DNA from: a virus
Virus record (IMG/VR): IMGVR_UViG_3300024520_000278
Coordinates: 1 to 34,345 of that record
Length of the DNA: 34,345 bases
Reading direction: 5' to 3' (one strand)
In this document: positions 1 to 7,008 of the stretch, in pieces
How the letters are laid out: each line of letters starts with the position of its first letter
How positions within the stretch are numbered: the stretch's first letter is position 1
Made by a program: the position numbers and the translations under genes
Notes under the pieces: model-generated
The model's input: the letters and a program-made list of their open reading frames with translations, nothing else
Told to the model about the DNA's origin: nothing
The model's database searches: none

Positions 1-16
1 GCCCAGACGTCCGCAT
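1..16 (-). CDS. 5' end of a gene leaving the window (possible portal side)
   Basis: An ATG on the minus strand at 16-14 follows an AATA context like that of neighbouring late genes. It opens a frame reading MRTSG up to the window edge. It lies 18 bp after the stop of the preceding late gene, so it is probably the next gene of the packaging operon. In many tailed phages the portal gene follows the large terminase gene, but five codons cannot show the product. Confidence 0.3.
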
Positions 17-33
17 TATTAGCAACGAAGAGC

Positions 34-435
34 CTACTTGGCTGGGTATCGGTAGTATGCTGTTCCATTTTGATCTACTTTGTTGACCTTTAGGCGCTTT
101 CCGACTTGATTGATGATGTCTTTGTGACGCGCAGGAACTGACACGCAGACTTTCTTGCGAGTGTCGGGATCTTCCGCGAACAGGAAGCGAGGATTGTTAG
201 TTTGCTGGTGAAGTACGCGCACAGTGACGACCGCTGGGGCTGCTGCCTCAATAACGTCGATTTCACCCTTGATTTGCGCTGTAATCTTCAGTACACCCGA
301 CGGAAGGATGTATTTTCCGTCTAGGTCTTCTTCTGAGCATGTCGCGGCACGTAGTTTGCCAATTGACATAGCTGTGTATGGTTTACCTAGCTGTTCCGCC
401 AGGGACTTGCATGTTTCGTGTTCTGATTCTGTCAT
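34..435 (-). CDS. Hypothetical protein downstream of the large terminase
   Basis: This encodes a 133-residue protein beginning MTESEHETCKSLAEQLG. I chose the ATG at 435 because it lies two bases after the terminase stop in a TAATTATG context, typical of this operon. An in-frame ATG 10 codons upstream would overlap the terminase gene. The N-terminal 30 residues look helical and could form a helix-turn-helix. The remainder is a beta-rich mix of basic and acidic residues ending in YYRYPAK. A GGAGG-like stretch lies about 8 bases upstream, which is rare in this window, but it also encodes the end of the terminase. I do not recognise a family. Its position between terminase and an exiting gene suggests a packaging or head role. 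Confidence 0.7.
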   Translation of the reverse strand: MTESEHETCKSLAEQLGKPYTAMSIGKLRAATCSEEDLDGKYILPSGVLKITAQIKGEIDVIEAAAPAVVTVRVLHQQTNNPRFLFAEDPDTRKKVCVSVPARHKDIINQVGKRLKVNKVDQNGTAYYRYPAK

Positions 436-437
436 AA

Positions 438-2099
438 TTAATATCCTCCCGACCTGACTAAGCATTTTAGCTTGCCACCCGCGTAGTGTTCTGGTCCTTG
501 ACCGTAGTTTGCTGTTCGCAAATAGCGAAGGCAGTCAATGAAGTCCTTTAGAGCCTCATCTTTCTTCTTTTGTGCGCCATAATTGATAATGGCGTAGATT
601 AAGTTGCCGCAGTCCTCGTGTATGTAGACTCGCGGGCGATTTACTGCATCGATAGGTAGATTTACGTTGTAGTAGAACCAATCGTCGATAGCAGTCAGTC
701 CTTGCTCCTCCTGTGACCCCATGGACGGCACATAATGAAAATCGTGTGCAGAAAACTGGTCAAATAGGTCTGTATTGTCGGCATTCTCGTTAGCGAAGAA
801 GCGGGAGTCACCGATACGCTCAAATGGGTCGATTCCCAGCTCCTCTTCGATGTCTGAGAACAATTTGCAGTATCCCACGACATCATAGCCCAGTTTCTTT
901 GATGCTGGTCCAAATTTCCAGTGCGGATCGCCGAACTCAGCCCACGGTCCGTAGGTTTTACGGTCAGGCCACTCTCTGCGTATGTAAACTGCCGTATCTG
1001 AGCCTACGCCCGTCACCCCAGCCCACAAACTAGTGTAATTACGCGCACCAGCGGGGTCAACCACTTGGTAGCAGGTAAACTTCTGCTTGTCTGACAGGTC
1101 TGGGAAGTCTTCATGCTCTAGGACGTGTACGCTTTGGCTAAATAGCGGGAATAGCGACGTCATTGACTTGACGGGGACACCATAGGCACGTGTGAGGATC
1201 TCATCTCGCGTACTGTGCCTCAATTCCTTGGCAATACGGTCATATCCGCCGAACGGATTGAATTCCGAGTGGAAATACACGATACCAGCGTCCTTTTCGG
1301 GGCTATACTGCGTCACTGGCACTTCCTCGCCGTCTAGCAGCGGTGCTTTGCGTGTTTTGCGTGTCTCAGCGCCCTTGAGGAACTCAGCGACGAACGGAGT
1401 GTAGCCGTCAATGGGCGTGAAGGTCAACATCATCTTAGCGTCCCGTGTGGCTAGTCGGAATCGCATGGTACGGATCAAATCACCGTCCTCAAGGTACTCG
1501 TCTGGCCATAGACCGATGTTATGCCACTCTGGAGTCTTAGAGCCTAGCTCAAGACCCTCAAACTTACTACGATTCGCGATGAACTGGCTATATGTGTGGA
1601 ATAGCACCTGAGAACCGTTCGGTAGGATGAATGATTGCCCTGTAAAGCCGTTCTTGACCGTATAGTTGAGGTATTCCAGCACACCCTTGGTCTTTTGCTT
1701 GAACTCTGGCGGCAGATAGCGGTAGACGGCTGATTGCTGCGTTCTGATAGACGCGTCAGCGTCCTGCGCGAAGCATACGATGATGGACTTAGGGTTTTCT
1801 AGCGCAGCCTTCACGACCGTCCTAGCACCATACTCAGTCTTTGAACTACGATTGCCCCCGAAGATCATCAGAGTGTCGTATTCCTCAAGCATCTTGTCCG
1901 CATATACCCAGCCCTTGAGCGATACACCGAAGTTTAGCGGATCTTCGTCGGAGTTAGCCACTGCATCTTCGTGCATGCGGTGCATCTCGACAAGTGCCTT
2001 GAGTCCCTCTGGCTTGGAGGAACCGTCTTCGTTAAAACAAAGGCGCTTAATCTCCTCTGGAGTCGGCGGCTTTAGGACTGGGTGCGATGTGAACTTCAT
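438..2099 (-). CDS. terL: Terminase large subunit (packaging ATPase/nuclease)
   Basis: This 553-residue protein is the DNA-packaging motor. It would sit on the portal vertex, use ATP to drive DNA into the prohead and cut concatemers. A Walker A-type motif GGNRSSKT is at residues 81-88. The Walker B-type segment IGLWPDE at 195-201 ends in the expected acidic pair. A nuclease-type strand with VDPA lies at about 347-350, with further acidic residues near 430-445 (GDSRFF, ENADNTD). Length and motif order fit the TerL family. The likely small subunit lies just upstream (2 bp gap) and a small unknown gene follows. The start at 2099 is the only sensible ATG. The assignment is strong; the packaging strategy (cos or pac) cannot be told. 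Confidence 0.93.
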   Translation of the reverse strand: MKFTSHPVLKPPTPEEIKRLCFNEDGSSKPEGLKALVEMHRMHEDAVANSDEDPLNFGVSLKGWVYADKMLEEYDTLMIFGGNRSSKTEYGARTVVKAALENPKSIIVCFAQDADASIRTQQSAVYRYLPPEFKQKTKGVLEYLNYTVKNGFTGQSFILPNGSQVLFHTYSQFIANRSKFEGLELGSKTPEWHNIGLWPDEYLEDGDLIRTMRFRLATRDAKMMLTFTPIDGYTPFVAEFLKGAETRKTRKAPLLDGEEVPVTQYSPEKDAGIVYFHSEFNPFGGYDRIAKELRHSTRDEILTRAYGVPVKSMTSLFPLFSQSVHVLEHEDFPDLSDKQKFTCYQVVDPAGARNYTSLWAGVTGVGSDTAVYIRREWPDRKTYGPWAEFGDPHWKFGPASKKLGYDVVGYCKLFSDIEEELGIDPFERIGDSRFFANENADNTDLFDQFSAHDFHYVPSMGSQEEQGLTAIDDWFYYNVNLPIDAVNRPRVYIHEDCGNLIYAIINYGAQKKKDEALKDFIDCLRYLRTANYGQGPEHYAGGKLKCLVRSGGY

Positions 2100-2101
2100 A
2101 G

Positions 2102-2638
2102 CTAATCTACAATCTCTGCTTCCTGGATACCCTCAAGCATCTTACGGGCATACTCCTCAGCTTCGTCTAATGTGGTCTTATGCTCCACAACCACGCGCTG
2201 GATATTGTTGCCCGTCAATTTACTGTGAATGTCGTTGAATGCCTGCAAGCTCTTTCCCTGCTTGAACAGCTCATTGCCATCAATTTCGATCTCACCGTTC
2301 TCAACGCGACTAGAATACTGATCCTGCGACTGGCGATATGTATCTAGCCCTTGAAACATCACCGATGAGATCTCAGACGCCCACGCATTGCGGATCTCCG
2401 ATGACTCTGGATCTGCCATAAGCTCCGTCTGCACGTCGTAGTAGAAGTTTCGGGTGATCTTATTCTTGCGCATGAACGTGCTTACCTCATCTGGCTTCTG
2501 GATGATGTGGTTAGCCACTAGCGCCCACTTCTTCGGGTCGCGGTTACACCATGCCTGACCATGCTTGTGAGCCTCCTGAGCGTCCACAAGCTTCTTGGCG
2601 ATGTAGTTCTTGGTATCTACCTTTAGTTCATCACTCAT
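2102..2638 (-). CDS. terS: Probable terminase small subunit
   Basis: This 178-residue, mostly helical and charged protein begins MSDELKVDTKNYIAKKL. The start at 2638 overlaps the end of the upstream gene by 8 bp (ATGAGTGA), a coupled arrangement; an earlier ATG at 2653 would overlap more. Residues around 40-75 (KPDEVSTFMRKNKITRNFYYDVQ) could form the DNA-binding helix-turn-helix of a small terminase. The C-terminal part (TTLDEAEEYARKMLEGIQEAE) resembles an oligomerising or TerL-contact helix. The call rests mainly on position 2 bp before the large terminase gene. No diagnostic motif is visible. Confidence 0.6.
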   Translation of the reverse strand: MSDELKVDTKNYIAKKLVDAQEAHKHGQAWCNRDPKKWALVANHIIQKPDEVSTFMRKNKITRNFYYDVQTELMADPESSEIRNAWASEISSVMFQGLDTYRQSQDQYSSRVENGEIEIDGNELFKQGKSLQAFNDIHSKLTGNNIQRVVVEHKTTLDEAEEYARKMLEGIQEAEIVD

Positions 2639-2855
2639 CGTCGTCTTCCTCAAGGTCGTCCCATATAATGTCGCTCATGATGGACTCTTGCGTCATATCT
2701 ACCAGACTGTCCGAGAATAGCATACGACCAATACGCCAATTGCTGTAATCGTAGCGCAGGTCTCCTTCTTCGTCAATAATGGCAAATGCGTAGTTCATGG
2801 AGTGTTCCGCCATGATTGCATTGATCTTTTCAAGCACTTCGTCGGTTTCTTCCAT
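2631..2855 (-). CDS. Small acidic hypothetical protein
   Basis: This 74-residue protein is strongly acidic and ends DDLEEDDDE. It begins MEETDEVLEKINAIMAEH. Its ATG shares a base with the stop of the preceding gene (TAATG) and its own end overlaps the next start, so it is translationally coupled on both sides. It has no membrane segment or known motif. The family is not recognised. Confidence 0.65.
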   Translation of the reverse strand: MEETDEVLEKINAIMAEHSMNYAFAIIDEEGDLRYDYSNWRIGRMLFSDSLVDMTQESIMSDIIWDDLEEDDDE

Positions 2856-3028
2856 TATTTCTTACCTCCATATATGGTGCGCGACCTTACCCCCGTAGGA
2901 AGATCGCTTTTGTCCACGTCGTACTTGTCAGATGCCTTGCGCGTGTCCTTCTTAATGTCGTCGAAATTGCGGCGATACTTAGCCGCATCTCGGTTTAATG
3001 TCCTTGGTTCACTTCCTTTTGTACTCAT
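2855..3028 (-). CDS. Small basic hypothetical protein, first gene of the leftward operon
   Basis: This 57-residue, Lys/Arg/Asp-rich protein starts MSTKGSEPRTLNRDAAKYRRNF. The frame could also start 6 codons earlier at 3046, but that ATG lies inside the duplicated 16-mer of the control region, so 3028 is preferred. It is the first gene leftward from the divergent control region and is followed by the terminase genes. Nothing in the sequence indicates its function. Confidence 0.55.
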   Translation of the reverse strand: MSTKGSEPRTLNRDAAKYRRNFDDIKKDTRKASDKYDVDKSDLPTGVRSRTIYGGKK

Positions 3029-3038
3029 TCCTGAATGG

Positions 3039-3054
3039 TATACCACGTGTCAAG
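3039..3054. repeat. Operator-like 16-mer, copy 1
   Basis: The sequence TATACCACGTGTCAAG differs at one position from the copy at 3143-3158. It contains the palindrome CACGTG and overlaps the start region of the leftward operon. It is a candidate repressor or activator site. Confidence 0.55.
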
Positions 3055-3142
3055 TGACCAAAAAAAACTGCACGAATCGAAATCCGAACAGCTAATCTTA
3101 AATCAAAAACTTGTGGAAGAGTCTTGGTTTGAACTCTTATTA

Positions 3143-3158
3143 TATACTACGTGTCAAG
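3143..3158. repeat. Operator-like 16-mer, copy 2
   Basis: The sequence TATACTACGTGTCAAG lies 4 bp upstream of the -35 box of the rightward promoter, a position suited to control of that promoter. It is one base different from the copy at 3039-3054. Confidence 0.55.
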
Positions 3159-3161
3159 GTG

Positions 3162-3190
3162 TTGACATATCTTGACTTTCGTGGTAGAAT
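3162..3190 (+). promoter_or_regulatory. Sigma70-type early promoter with leaderless geometry
   Basis: TTGACA at 3162-3167 and TAGAAT at 3185-3190 are separated by exactly 17 bp. The usual start point, 7 bases after the -10 box, is base 3197, which is the A of the ATG of the next gene. The mRNA is therefore predicted to have no 5' leader. Confidence 0.8.
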
Positions 3191-3196
3191 TTAGAT

Positions 3197-3577
3197 ATGG
3201 ATATACTAAAAGGCAAGTGGCTATACAACCCAGCGTGGATGCTGGACGACGACAGTACAGACGAGTCTATCTGGCATGACTCCGCAATCTCAATGAAGGC
3301 TAAGGGTCTGTTTGGCTACATGAAGACTAAGCCCGCGAACTGGGACTTCTCCTGCAAGCGTATATCAATGGAGATGCGAGACTCTGTTGATGCCATCAGG
3401 GCAGCCATGAAGGAGCTTGAGGGGTTCGGCTACCTAGATCGTGTCAAACTAGGCTCAGGGAGGCTTGTACATACCATATCGCCGTCCCCGTACATCGGCA
3501 TAGAGCCCAAGATAGAGAAGTCTAGCCTTGACAGTTATGAGATTATCATGCATGTTGAGGACTCACTCTATTCTTAA
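3197..3577 (+). CDS. Winged-helix DNA-binding protein, first early gene
   Basis: This 126-residue protein is the first gene of the rightward early region. Residues about 27-75 (HDSAISMKAKGLFGYMK through AIRAAMKELEGFGYLDRVK) have the pattern of the winged helix-turn-helix found in phage replisome-organiser and DnaD-like N-termini: a 'kAKGLfgYm' helix, an NWDFS strand, a recognition helix and an 'LEGFGYLDR' wing. No C-terminal replication domain is present, so it could be a regulator rather than an initiator. It lies between operator-like repeats and a methyltransferase gene, which fits early control. The predicted transcript starts on its ATG. The exact role is inference. Confidence 0.75.
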   Translation: MDILKGKWLYNPAWMLDDDSTDESIWHDSAISMKAKGLFGYMKTKPANWDFSCKRISMEMRDSVDAIRAAMKELEGFGYLDRVKLGSGRLVHTISPSPYIGIEPKIEKSSLDSYEIIMHVEDSLYS

Positions 3578-3585
3578 ATAAAATT

Positions 3586-4629
3586 ATGATTAACCTACTA
3601 CACGGCGACTGCCTAGAGCAGATGAAAACACTAGAAGATAACTCGGTTGACTCCATCGTGAGCGACCCTCCCTACGGCATTAGCTTTATGGCTAAGAAGT
3701 GGGACTATGACGTGCCAAGCGTAGAGGTCTGGAAGGAAGCTATGCGAGTGCTGAAGCCTGGAGGTCATGCGCTGATTGCTTGTGGCACACGGACACAGCA
3801 CCGAATGGTTGTGAATATCGAGGATGCTGGCTTTGAGATTCGTGATGTGGTGTCATGGATTTACGGCTCAGGCTTTCCGAAGAGCCTGAACATTGGTAAG
3901 GCAGTTGACAAGTTGCAGGGGAATGAGAGGAGGGTTGTGGGTAAAAGTCTAAGCCATGGAAAAGCCTTCAATTCTAAAGTTCCTGGGGTTGTTGGTACCA
4001 ACCCGAATGAAAAAGCCGCCGATGAAACCAAGGGCAACTCACCTCATGAAGGCTGGGGAACAGCACTCAAGCCAAGCAGCGAGTTCTTCACCCTATGCCG
4101 CAAGCCACTATCAGAGAAGACCGTTGCAGCCAACGTGCTGAAGTGGGGGACTGGTGGGATTAACATTGATGGGTGTCGGGTGGGGACTAGCGGAGCAACT
4201 AAGAAGGTAAACACCGACGAGTGTAGAGATTCCCTTGGCAAATATGGCGACGGTCTTAACGGTGGAACCGTATCAAAGTTAGACAAAGGCCGCTTCCCAG
4301 CCAACCTAATCCATGACGGCTCGGAGGAGGTGCTGGAGCTGTTTCCTGAGAGTAAGCCTAATGAGTCCGCAGCACGCTTCTTCTACTGCGCCAAGGCAAG
4401 CAAGAAGGATCGCGATGAGGGCAACAATCATCCCACAGTCAAGCCAACAGCTCTAATGTCCTATCTATGCCGCCTCATCACCCCCACAGGTGGCGTTGTC
4501 CTAGACCCTTACATGGGGTCAGGTTCCACAGGTAAAGCCGCTGTACGCGAAGGATTCAGCTTCGTAGGCTGCGAGCTAGACCCAGACTACTACGAGATCG
4601 CAAAGGCACGTGTAAACCATTCGCAATAG
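3586..4629 (+). CDS. Site-specific DNA methyltransferase (amino type, permuted motif order)
   Basis: This 347-residue protein should transfer a methyl group from S-adenosylmethionine to an exocyclic amino group of DNA (N6-adenine or N4-cytosine). The catalytic motif DPPY is at residues 27-30, near the N-terminus. The cofactor motif DPYMGSGSTG is near the C-terminus at about 307-316, preceded by HPTVKP. This catalytic-before-cofactor order is that of the beta-type amino methyltransferases. The middle segment (about 110-270) is likely the target-recognition region. No restriction endonuclease lies beside it, so it is an orphan enzyme, probably protecting phage DNA from host restriction or acting in regulation. 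It starts 8 bases after the preceding gene in an AAAATTATG context. Confidence 0.92.
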   Translation: MINLLHGDCLEQMKTLEDNSVDSIVSDPPYGISFMAKKWDYDVPSVEVWKEAMRVLKPGGHALIACGTRTQHRMVVNIEDAGFEIRDVVSWIYGSGFPKSLNIGKAVDKLQGNERRVVGKSLSHGKAFNSKVPGVVGTNPNEKAADETKGNSPHEGWGTALKPSSEFFTLCRKPLSEKTVAANVLKWGTGGINIDGCRVGTSGATKKVNTDECRDSLGKYGDGLNGGTVSKLDKGRFPANLIHDGSEEVLELFPESKPNESAARFFYCAKASKKDRDEGNNHPTVKPTALMSYLCRLITPTGGVVLDPYMGSGSTGKAAVREGFSFVGCELDPDYYEIAKARVNHSQ

Positions 4630-4678
4630 TCGTAGTCACAATACTACAAAAGGATATAAACTAATCCTTAGATACACC

Positions 4679-4891
4679 ATGAAAAAAGGAATACTAACAA
4701 AGAAGGTAGAATGGGCTAAGCACTTACGTCCGTGGCACAAACGATTGCAATGGCACAAGGAACGACAAGCAGAGATCATCGAGATTGACACAGAATATGA
4801 CGATCTTATAAATGGAGTAGAAGTGGTCTTTGATGACCAGATATACGACATATACGAGCAGGACAGCAAACAGCCATACCCGCACATCTAA
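4679..4891 (+). CDS. Small hypothetical protein
   Basis: This 70-residue protein has a basic, His/Trp-rich N-terminal half (KKVEWAKHLRPWHKRLQWHKER) and an acidic C-terminal half. It follows the methyltransferase by 49 bp. That gap contains an inverted repeat, AAGGAT...ATCCTT. A terminator lies directly after its stop. The family is unknown. Confidence 0.6.
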   Translation: MKKGILTKKVEWAKHLRPWHKRLQWHKERQAEIIEIDTEYDDLINGVEVVFDDQIYDIYEQDSKQPYPHI

Positions 4892-4896
4892 CCACC

Positions 4897-4926
4897 AAAA
4901 GCCTCAGCACTCCACTGGGGCTTTTT
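4897..4926 (+). terminator. Rho-independent terminator after the first early block
   Basis: An 11-bp stem (AAAAGCCTCAG pairing with CTGGGGCTTTT, one G-T pair) encloses a 7-base loop and runs into a T tract. It closes the 3197-4891 gene block. Confidence 0.85.
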
Positions 4927-4934
4927 CGTGCATA

Positions 4935-4969
4935 CCCACAACTGGATTTTCCATACCATAAGGTATAGC
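4935..4969. repeat. 35-bp repeat with internal inverted repeat, copy 1
   Basis: It matches the segment 4981-5015 at 30 of 35 positions, 46 bp apart. It contains ATACC-ATAA-GGTAT, an inverted repeat that could bind a dimeric protein. Confidence 0.6.
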
Positions 4970-4980
4970 TAAATAATGTA

Positions 4981-5015
4981 CCCACAGTTGGATTTTGCCC
5001 ACCATAAGGTATAGC
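4981..5015. repeat. 35-bp repeat with internal inverted repeat, copy 2
   Basis: This is the second copy of the repeat at 4935-4969. The core ACCATAAGGTATAGC is identical in both, while the left inverted-repeat arm is shorter here. Confidence 0.6.
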
Positions 5016-5129
5016 GGAATAACGCTCGCAGGTCGGATATCTGAAATGTATTTTTTGTAGGGTGGTATATGTATAGCAATCCACCGAGATTCCCCCCTCC
5101 CTCGACCCCCTCCACCCCCCTTGATATAC

Positions 5130-5200
5130 CTTGACGTCGAGATACTTCACGTCGAGATATTTACCTTGGCATCGAGACATTTACCTTGATGTCGAGACAC
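5130..5200. repeat. Array of four iteron-like 16-bp direct repeats
   Basis: Copies start at 5130, 5145, 5165 and 5185: CTTGACGTCGAGATAC, CTTCACGTCGAGATAT, CTTGGCATCGAGACAT and CTTGATGTCGAGACAC. The shared core is CTT..C.TCGAGA.A or similar. The spacings are 15, 20 and 20 bp. Such arrays are typical of replication-initiator or partition-protein binding sites. Confidence 0.7.
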
Positions 5201-5623
5201 GTGGGGATGTTTGTTTTTGGGGCGTGTGGGATACATTCCTAGCACCTTCCCAGCACCCTTCTGAACAATCAATCAATCATTCATCCACCCTCACCTGCTC
5301 ACCTTCGACAGACCCGCTTTGCTGGGTGTTGCTTACGTCAGCAAGCTGCCGAGCAAGTTCACGTGTTCACTAGTTTCTTGCTTTACATGTGTAATGTAGT
5401 GAACAAACGCGCTGTGTGGCTCTGTGCGGGCTTTGATGTTCCTACAGGTATGTTGACCCTCGCGATGATTTCAAAGCGTTTTTCGGTTTTAAGCCCTCTG
5501 ACGGGGTTGAGGGGTCGAAATGGCGGTTTGAGTCTAAAATGTTGCTGGGAGGCTTTCTGGGCGATCGGCGTGAAAATCGTTAGTTTGAAATCTACCTTTT
5601 GATGGTTTTGGGTGATTTGGGTC

Positions 5624-5659
5624 GGCTGATTGAGTTGATCGGGCTGATTGAGTTGATCG
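5624..5659. repeat. Tandem 18-bp repeat, two exact copies
   Basis: The unit GGCTGATTGAGTTGATCG occurs twice in direct succession and is followed by a partial third unit. It lies in a G/T-rich part of the intergenic region. Function unknown. Confidence 0.75.
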
Positions 5660-5908
5660 GGCTGGGTTGGTCGACTGGTTTGGGGTCGGGTCTGGTTTGC
5701 CTTATATATGCGGCAGCAGGTGGTCTGGCATGTTGGACTATATACGGCGGATGGATGCCACCTTGACGGCCTCACGGCCTTCTGTGGGGCGTGTATTCTA
5801 TGTGTGGTGAGTTGATTCTTAAAAAACTTTCGGCTTCTAGCCCACTGTTTAAGCGGCTTCCTAAAATTTCTTCACTTTTCGCCCTTTATTTTCATTTTAG
5901 GACTTGCA

Positions 5909-6034
5909 ATGCCATTTCACGTAGTCATGTTGGTGGATGTAGCAACGTTCTTTGACAGTCCAACAACCACCAGCCCGCGGGAGATACTCGCGGTGCGGCG
6001 CTCGGGAGAGAGTGCTAGCGATTCGCTCGCTTGA
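5909..6034 (+). CDS. Possible 41-residue small protein
   Basis: An ATG opens MPFHVVMLVDVATFFDSPT and closes at TGA 6034. Its C-terminal part is charged (REILAVRRSGESASDS). It is the only frame in the long intergenic region that looks somewhat protein-like, but it covers hairpin-forming DNA and has no neighbour support. Weak call. Confidence 0.25.
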   Translation: MPFHVVMLVDVATFFDSPTTTSPREILAVRRSGESASDSLA

Positions 6035-6111
6035 TGACGTGGGGACGGGACAACAGTTAGTAATGCAGCCTCATACTGAGACGGTTCACAGCCCGTTGAA
6101 TGCAGATGACT

Positions 6112-6147
6112 AACCAACACCAACCAACCAACACCAACCAACACCAA
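6112..6147 (+). promoter_or_regulatory. C/A-rich CCAAC-repeat leader
   Basis: The leader is built almost only from CCAA and ACACC units (for example CCAACCAACACCAACC) and ends four bases before the ATG at 6151. Similar tracts precede the starts at 7009 and 7595. The tract has no Shine-Dalgarno sequence and is free of G, so it would be unstructured. It may act as a translation enhancer. Confidence 0.55.
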
Positions 6148-6150
6148 ATT

Positions 6151-6450
6151 ATGAATAACGCAAAAAGCACGACAACAGTTGACCTCCCATTTGGCTCTAT
6201 GATCTTCAAACACGGCGAGTGGCAAGGTCGCCTACAGACCACTTATCAGTTCAGCTTTGAGGAATACTTTGACGCTGATCAGATGCAGCCGACACCTTGG
6301 AGGCATAAAGGCAACAGGGATGACGTTCGAGACTGCATGATCTCGGAGGGTGGAGCTACCCTCGAAGAAGCAACCAATTACATCAAGTTGCTCGTCAGAA
6401 ACCAGTGGAGTCGCCGCAAGGGTCTTCACTCAATGATCATTAATAAATAA
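6151..6450 (+). CDS. Hypothetical early protein
   Basis: This 99-residue protein begins MNNAKSTTTVDLPFGSMIF. I chose the ATG at 6151 (CAAATTATG context) over an in-frame ATG at 6100 because the upstream codons are the C/A-rich leader. The C-terminal part (ATLEEATNYIKLLVRNQWSRRKG) is helical and basic. It is followed by the first copy of a 57-bp terminator-like module. No family is recognised. Confidence 0.65.
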   Translation: MNNAKSTTTVDLPFGSMIFKHGEWQGRLQTTYQFSFEEYFDADQMQPTPWRHKGNRDDVRDCMISEGGATLEEATNYIKLLVRNQWSRRKGLHSMIINK

Positions 6451-6456
6451 CATAGC

Positions 6457-6513
6457 AGCCTCTCAGCCTAACACGCTGAGGGGCTTTCTGGGTATAAGCA
6501 ACCTGCTTACAAT
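6457..6513 (+). repeat. 57-bp intergenic module, copy 1 (terminator hairpin plus inverted repeat)
   Basis: An 11-base arm AGCCTCTCAGC pairs with GCTGAGGGGCT across a short loop, followed by TTTCTGGGTATAAGCAA. A second inverted repeat TAAGC...GCTTA follows, then ACAAT. The same module occurs at 6927 and 7301. The first half looks like a terminator. The TACAAT at its end could be the -10 box of a new promoter, although the -35 box is poor. Confidence 0.8.
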
Positions 6514-6536
6514 TAACACACATATATATACAAACT

Positions 6537-6917
6537 ATGAGCATTACACTAAATCACGGCGACCAAGTAAAAACTTCAAGCGACCGCCACGAGACAGTTT
6601 TTAAAGTCGGATCAGTCGAAGGGTATAAATCTAAATGGGAGACTTCAGAGGAGGCTCTGGAGCGTTCAATAGGATTCCGCCACCCATTGGCTTGGGTCAA
6701 CGCAAGCGGTGCTTGTCTGACCGCTGACTATGAGGGTAAAGCAGATGACCGCCGCAGGGCGTCCGAAGCATACAGGGATGCCACACTCATCAACAGCGGC
6801 GACCACGTCATTGTAGAGGGCAGAGAATACACGGTTGAGGTGCTAGACAGACATGAGTCATACAGCGATGGCATCAAGTTGATCCCACTAGCCAACCACC
6901 CTTACATCAACCCATAG
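6537..6917 (+). CDS. Hypothetical early protein
   Basis: This 126-residue soluble protein begins MSITLNHGDQVKTSSDRHETVFK. The two segments 'NHGDQVKT' and 'NSGDHVIVEGREYTVEVLDRHESYSDGIKLIPL' look like small beta-barrel strands and resemble each other, which hints at a duplicated SH3-like fold. It lies between copies 1 and 2 of the 57-bp module and so may be a one-gene transcription unit. Function unknown. Confidence 0.65.
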   Translation: MSITLNHGDQVKTSSDRHETVFKVGSVEGYKSKWETSEEALERSIGFRHPLAWVNASGACLTADYEGKADDRRRASEAYRDATLINSGDHVIVEGREYTVEVLDRHESYSDGIKLIPLANHPYINP

Positions 6918-6926
6918 TGCAGCAAC

Positions 6927-6983
6927 AGCCTCTCAGCCTAACACGCTGAGGGGCTTTCTGGGTATAAGCAATCCGCTTACAAT
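6927..6983 (+). repeat. 57-bp intergenic module, copy 2
   Basis: It differs from copy 1 at only two positions (loop of the second inverted repeat). It is followed by a CCAACACCAACC leader and the ATG at 7009. Confidence 0.8.
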
Positions 6984-7008
6984 CAACCAACACCAACCAA
7001 CCAACACC

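Larger units (their letters stand above)
3029..3196. promoter_or_regulatory. Divergent control region between packaging and early operons
   Basis: This 168-bp A/T-rich intergenic stretch separates leftward packaging genes from the rightward early genes. It holds two near-identical 16-mers at 3039-3054 and 3143-3158 and a strong rightward promoter at 3162-3190. Each 16-mer, read on the minus strand, begins CTTGACACGT. I could not identify a convincing -10 box for a leftward promoter. Repeated sites flanking a divergent region suggest binding by a regulator. Confidence 0.6.
4927..6100. other. Long, mostly non-coding, repeat-rich intergenic region
   Basis: About 1.2 kb with no convincing large gene. 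From left to right it contains a pair of 35-bp repeats (4935-5015), a pyrimidine-rich stretch near 5090-5120, and four 16-bp direct repeats (5130-5200). Further on there is a G/T-rich stretch with a tandem 18-bp repeat (5624-5659) and several small hairpins near 5770 and 5975. A possible 41-codon ORF lies at 5909-6034. The open frames here look like chance frames with low-complexity content. A replication, partition or regulatory role is possible but not shown. Confidence 0.6.

Noticed and set aside
3130-3167. Leftward promoter with TATAAT at 3144-3139
   Set aside because: The box 17 bp upstream reads TGTCAA and fits the -35 consensus poorly, and the better TTGACA on that strand is only 8 bp from the -10 box. 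The leftward promoter stays unresolved.
3586-4629. Restriction-modification system
   Set aside because: No restriction endonuclease motif appears in the neighbours of either methyltransferase.
4935-5200. CRISPR-like array
   Set aside because: The repeats are short, imperfect and have spacers of only 0-11 bp, so they fit protein-binding sites, not CRISPR.
5131-5602. Plus-strand frames of 79-80 codons in the long intergenic region
   Set aside because: They cover the iteron-like array and G/T-rich DNA, have no protein-like pattern and lack the A-rich start context of the real early genes.
5383-5775. 130-codon minus-strand frame with QPDQLN repeats
   Set aside because: The protein is low-complexity and its repeats follow the tandem DNA repeat at 5624. 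There is no start context, neighbour coupling or recognisable domain, so it is more likely a chance frame in skewed DNA.
5940-6060. Possible tRNA in the hairpin-rich stretch
   Set aside because: Small hairpins are present but they do not form a cloverleaf with a T arm and an acceptor stem. No tRNA was found elsewhere either.
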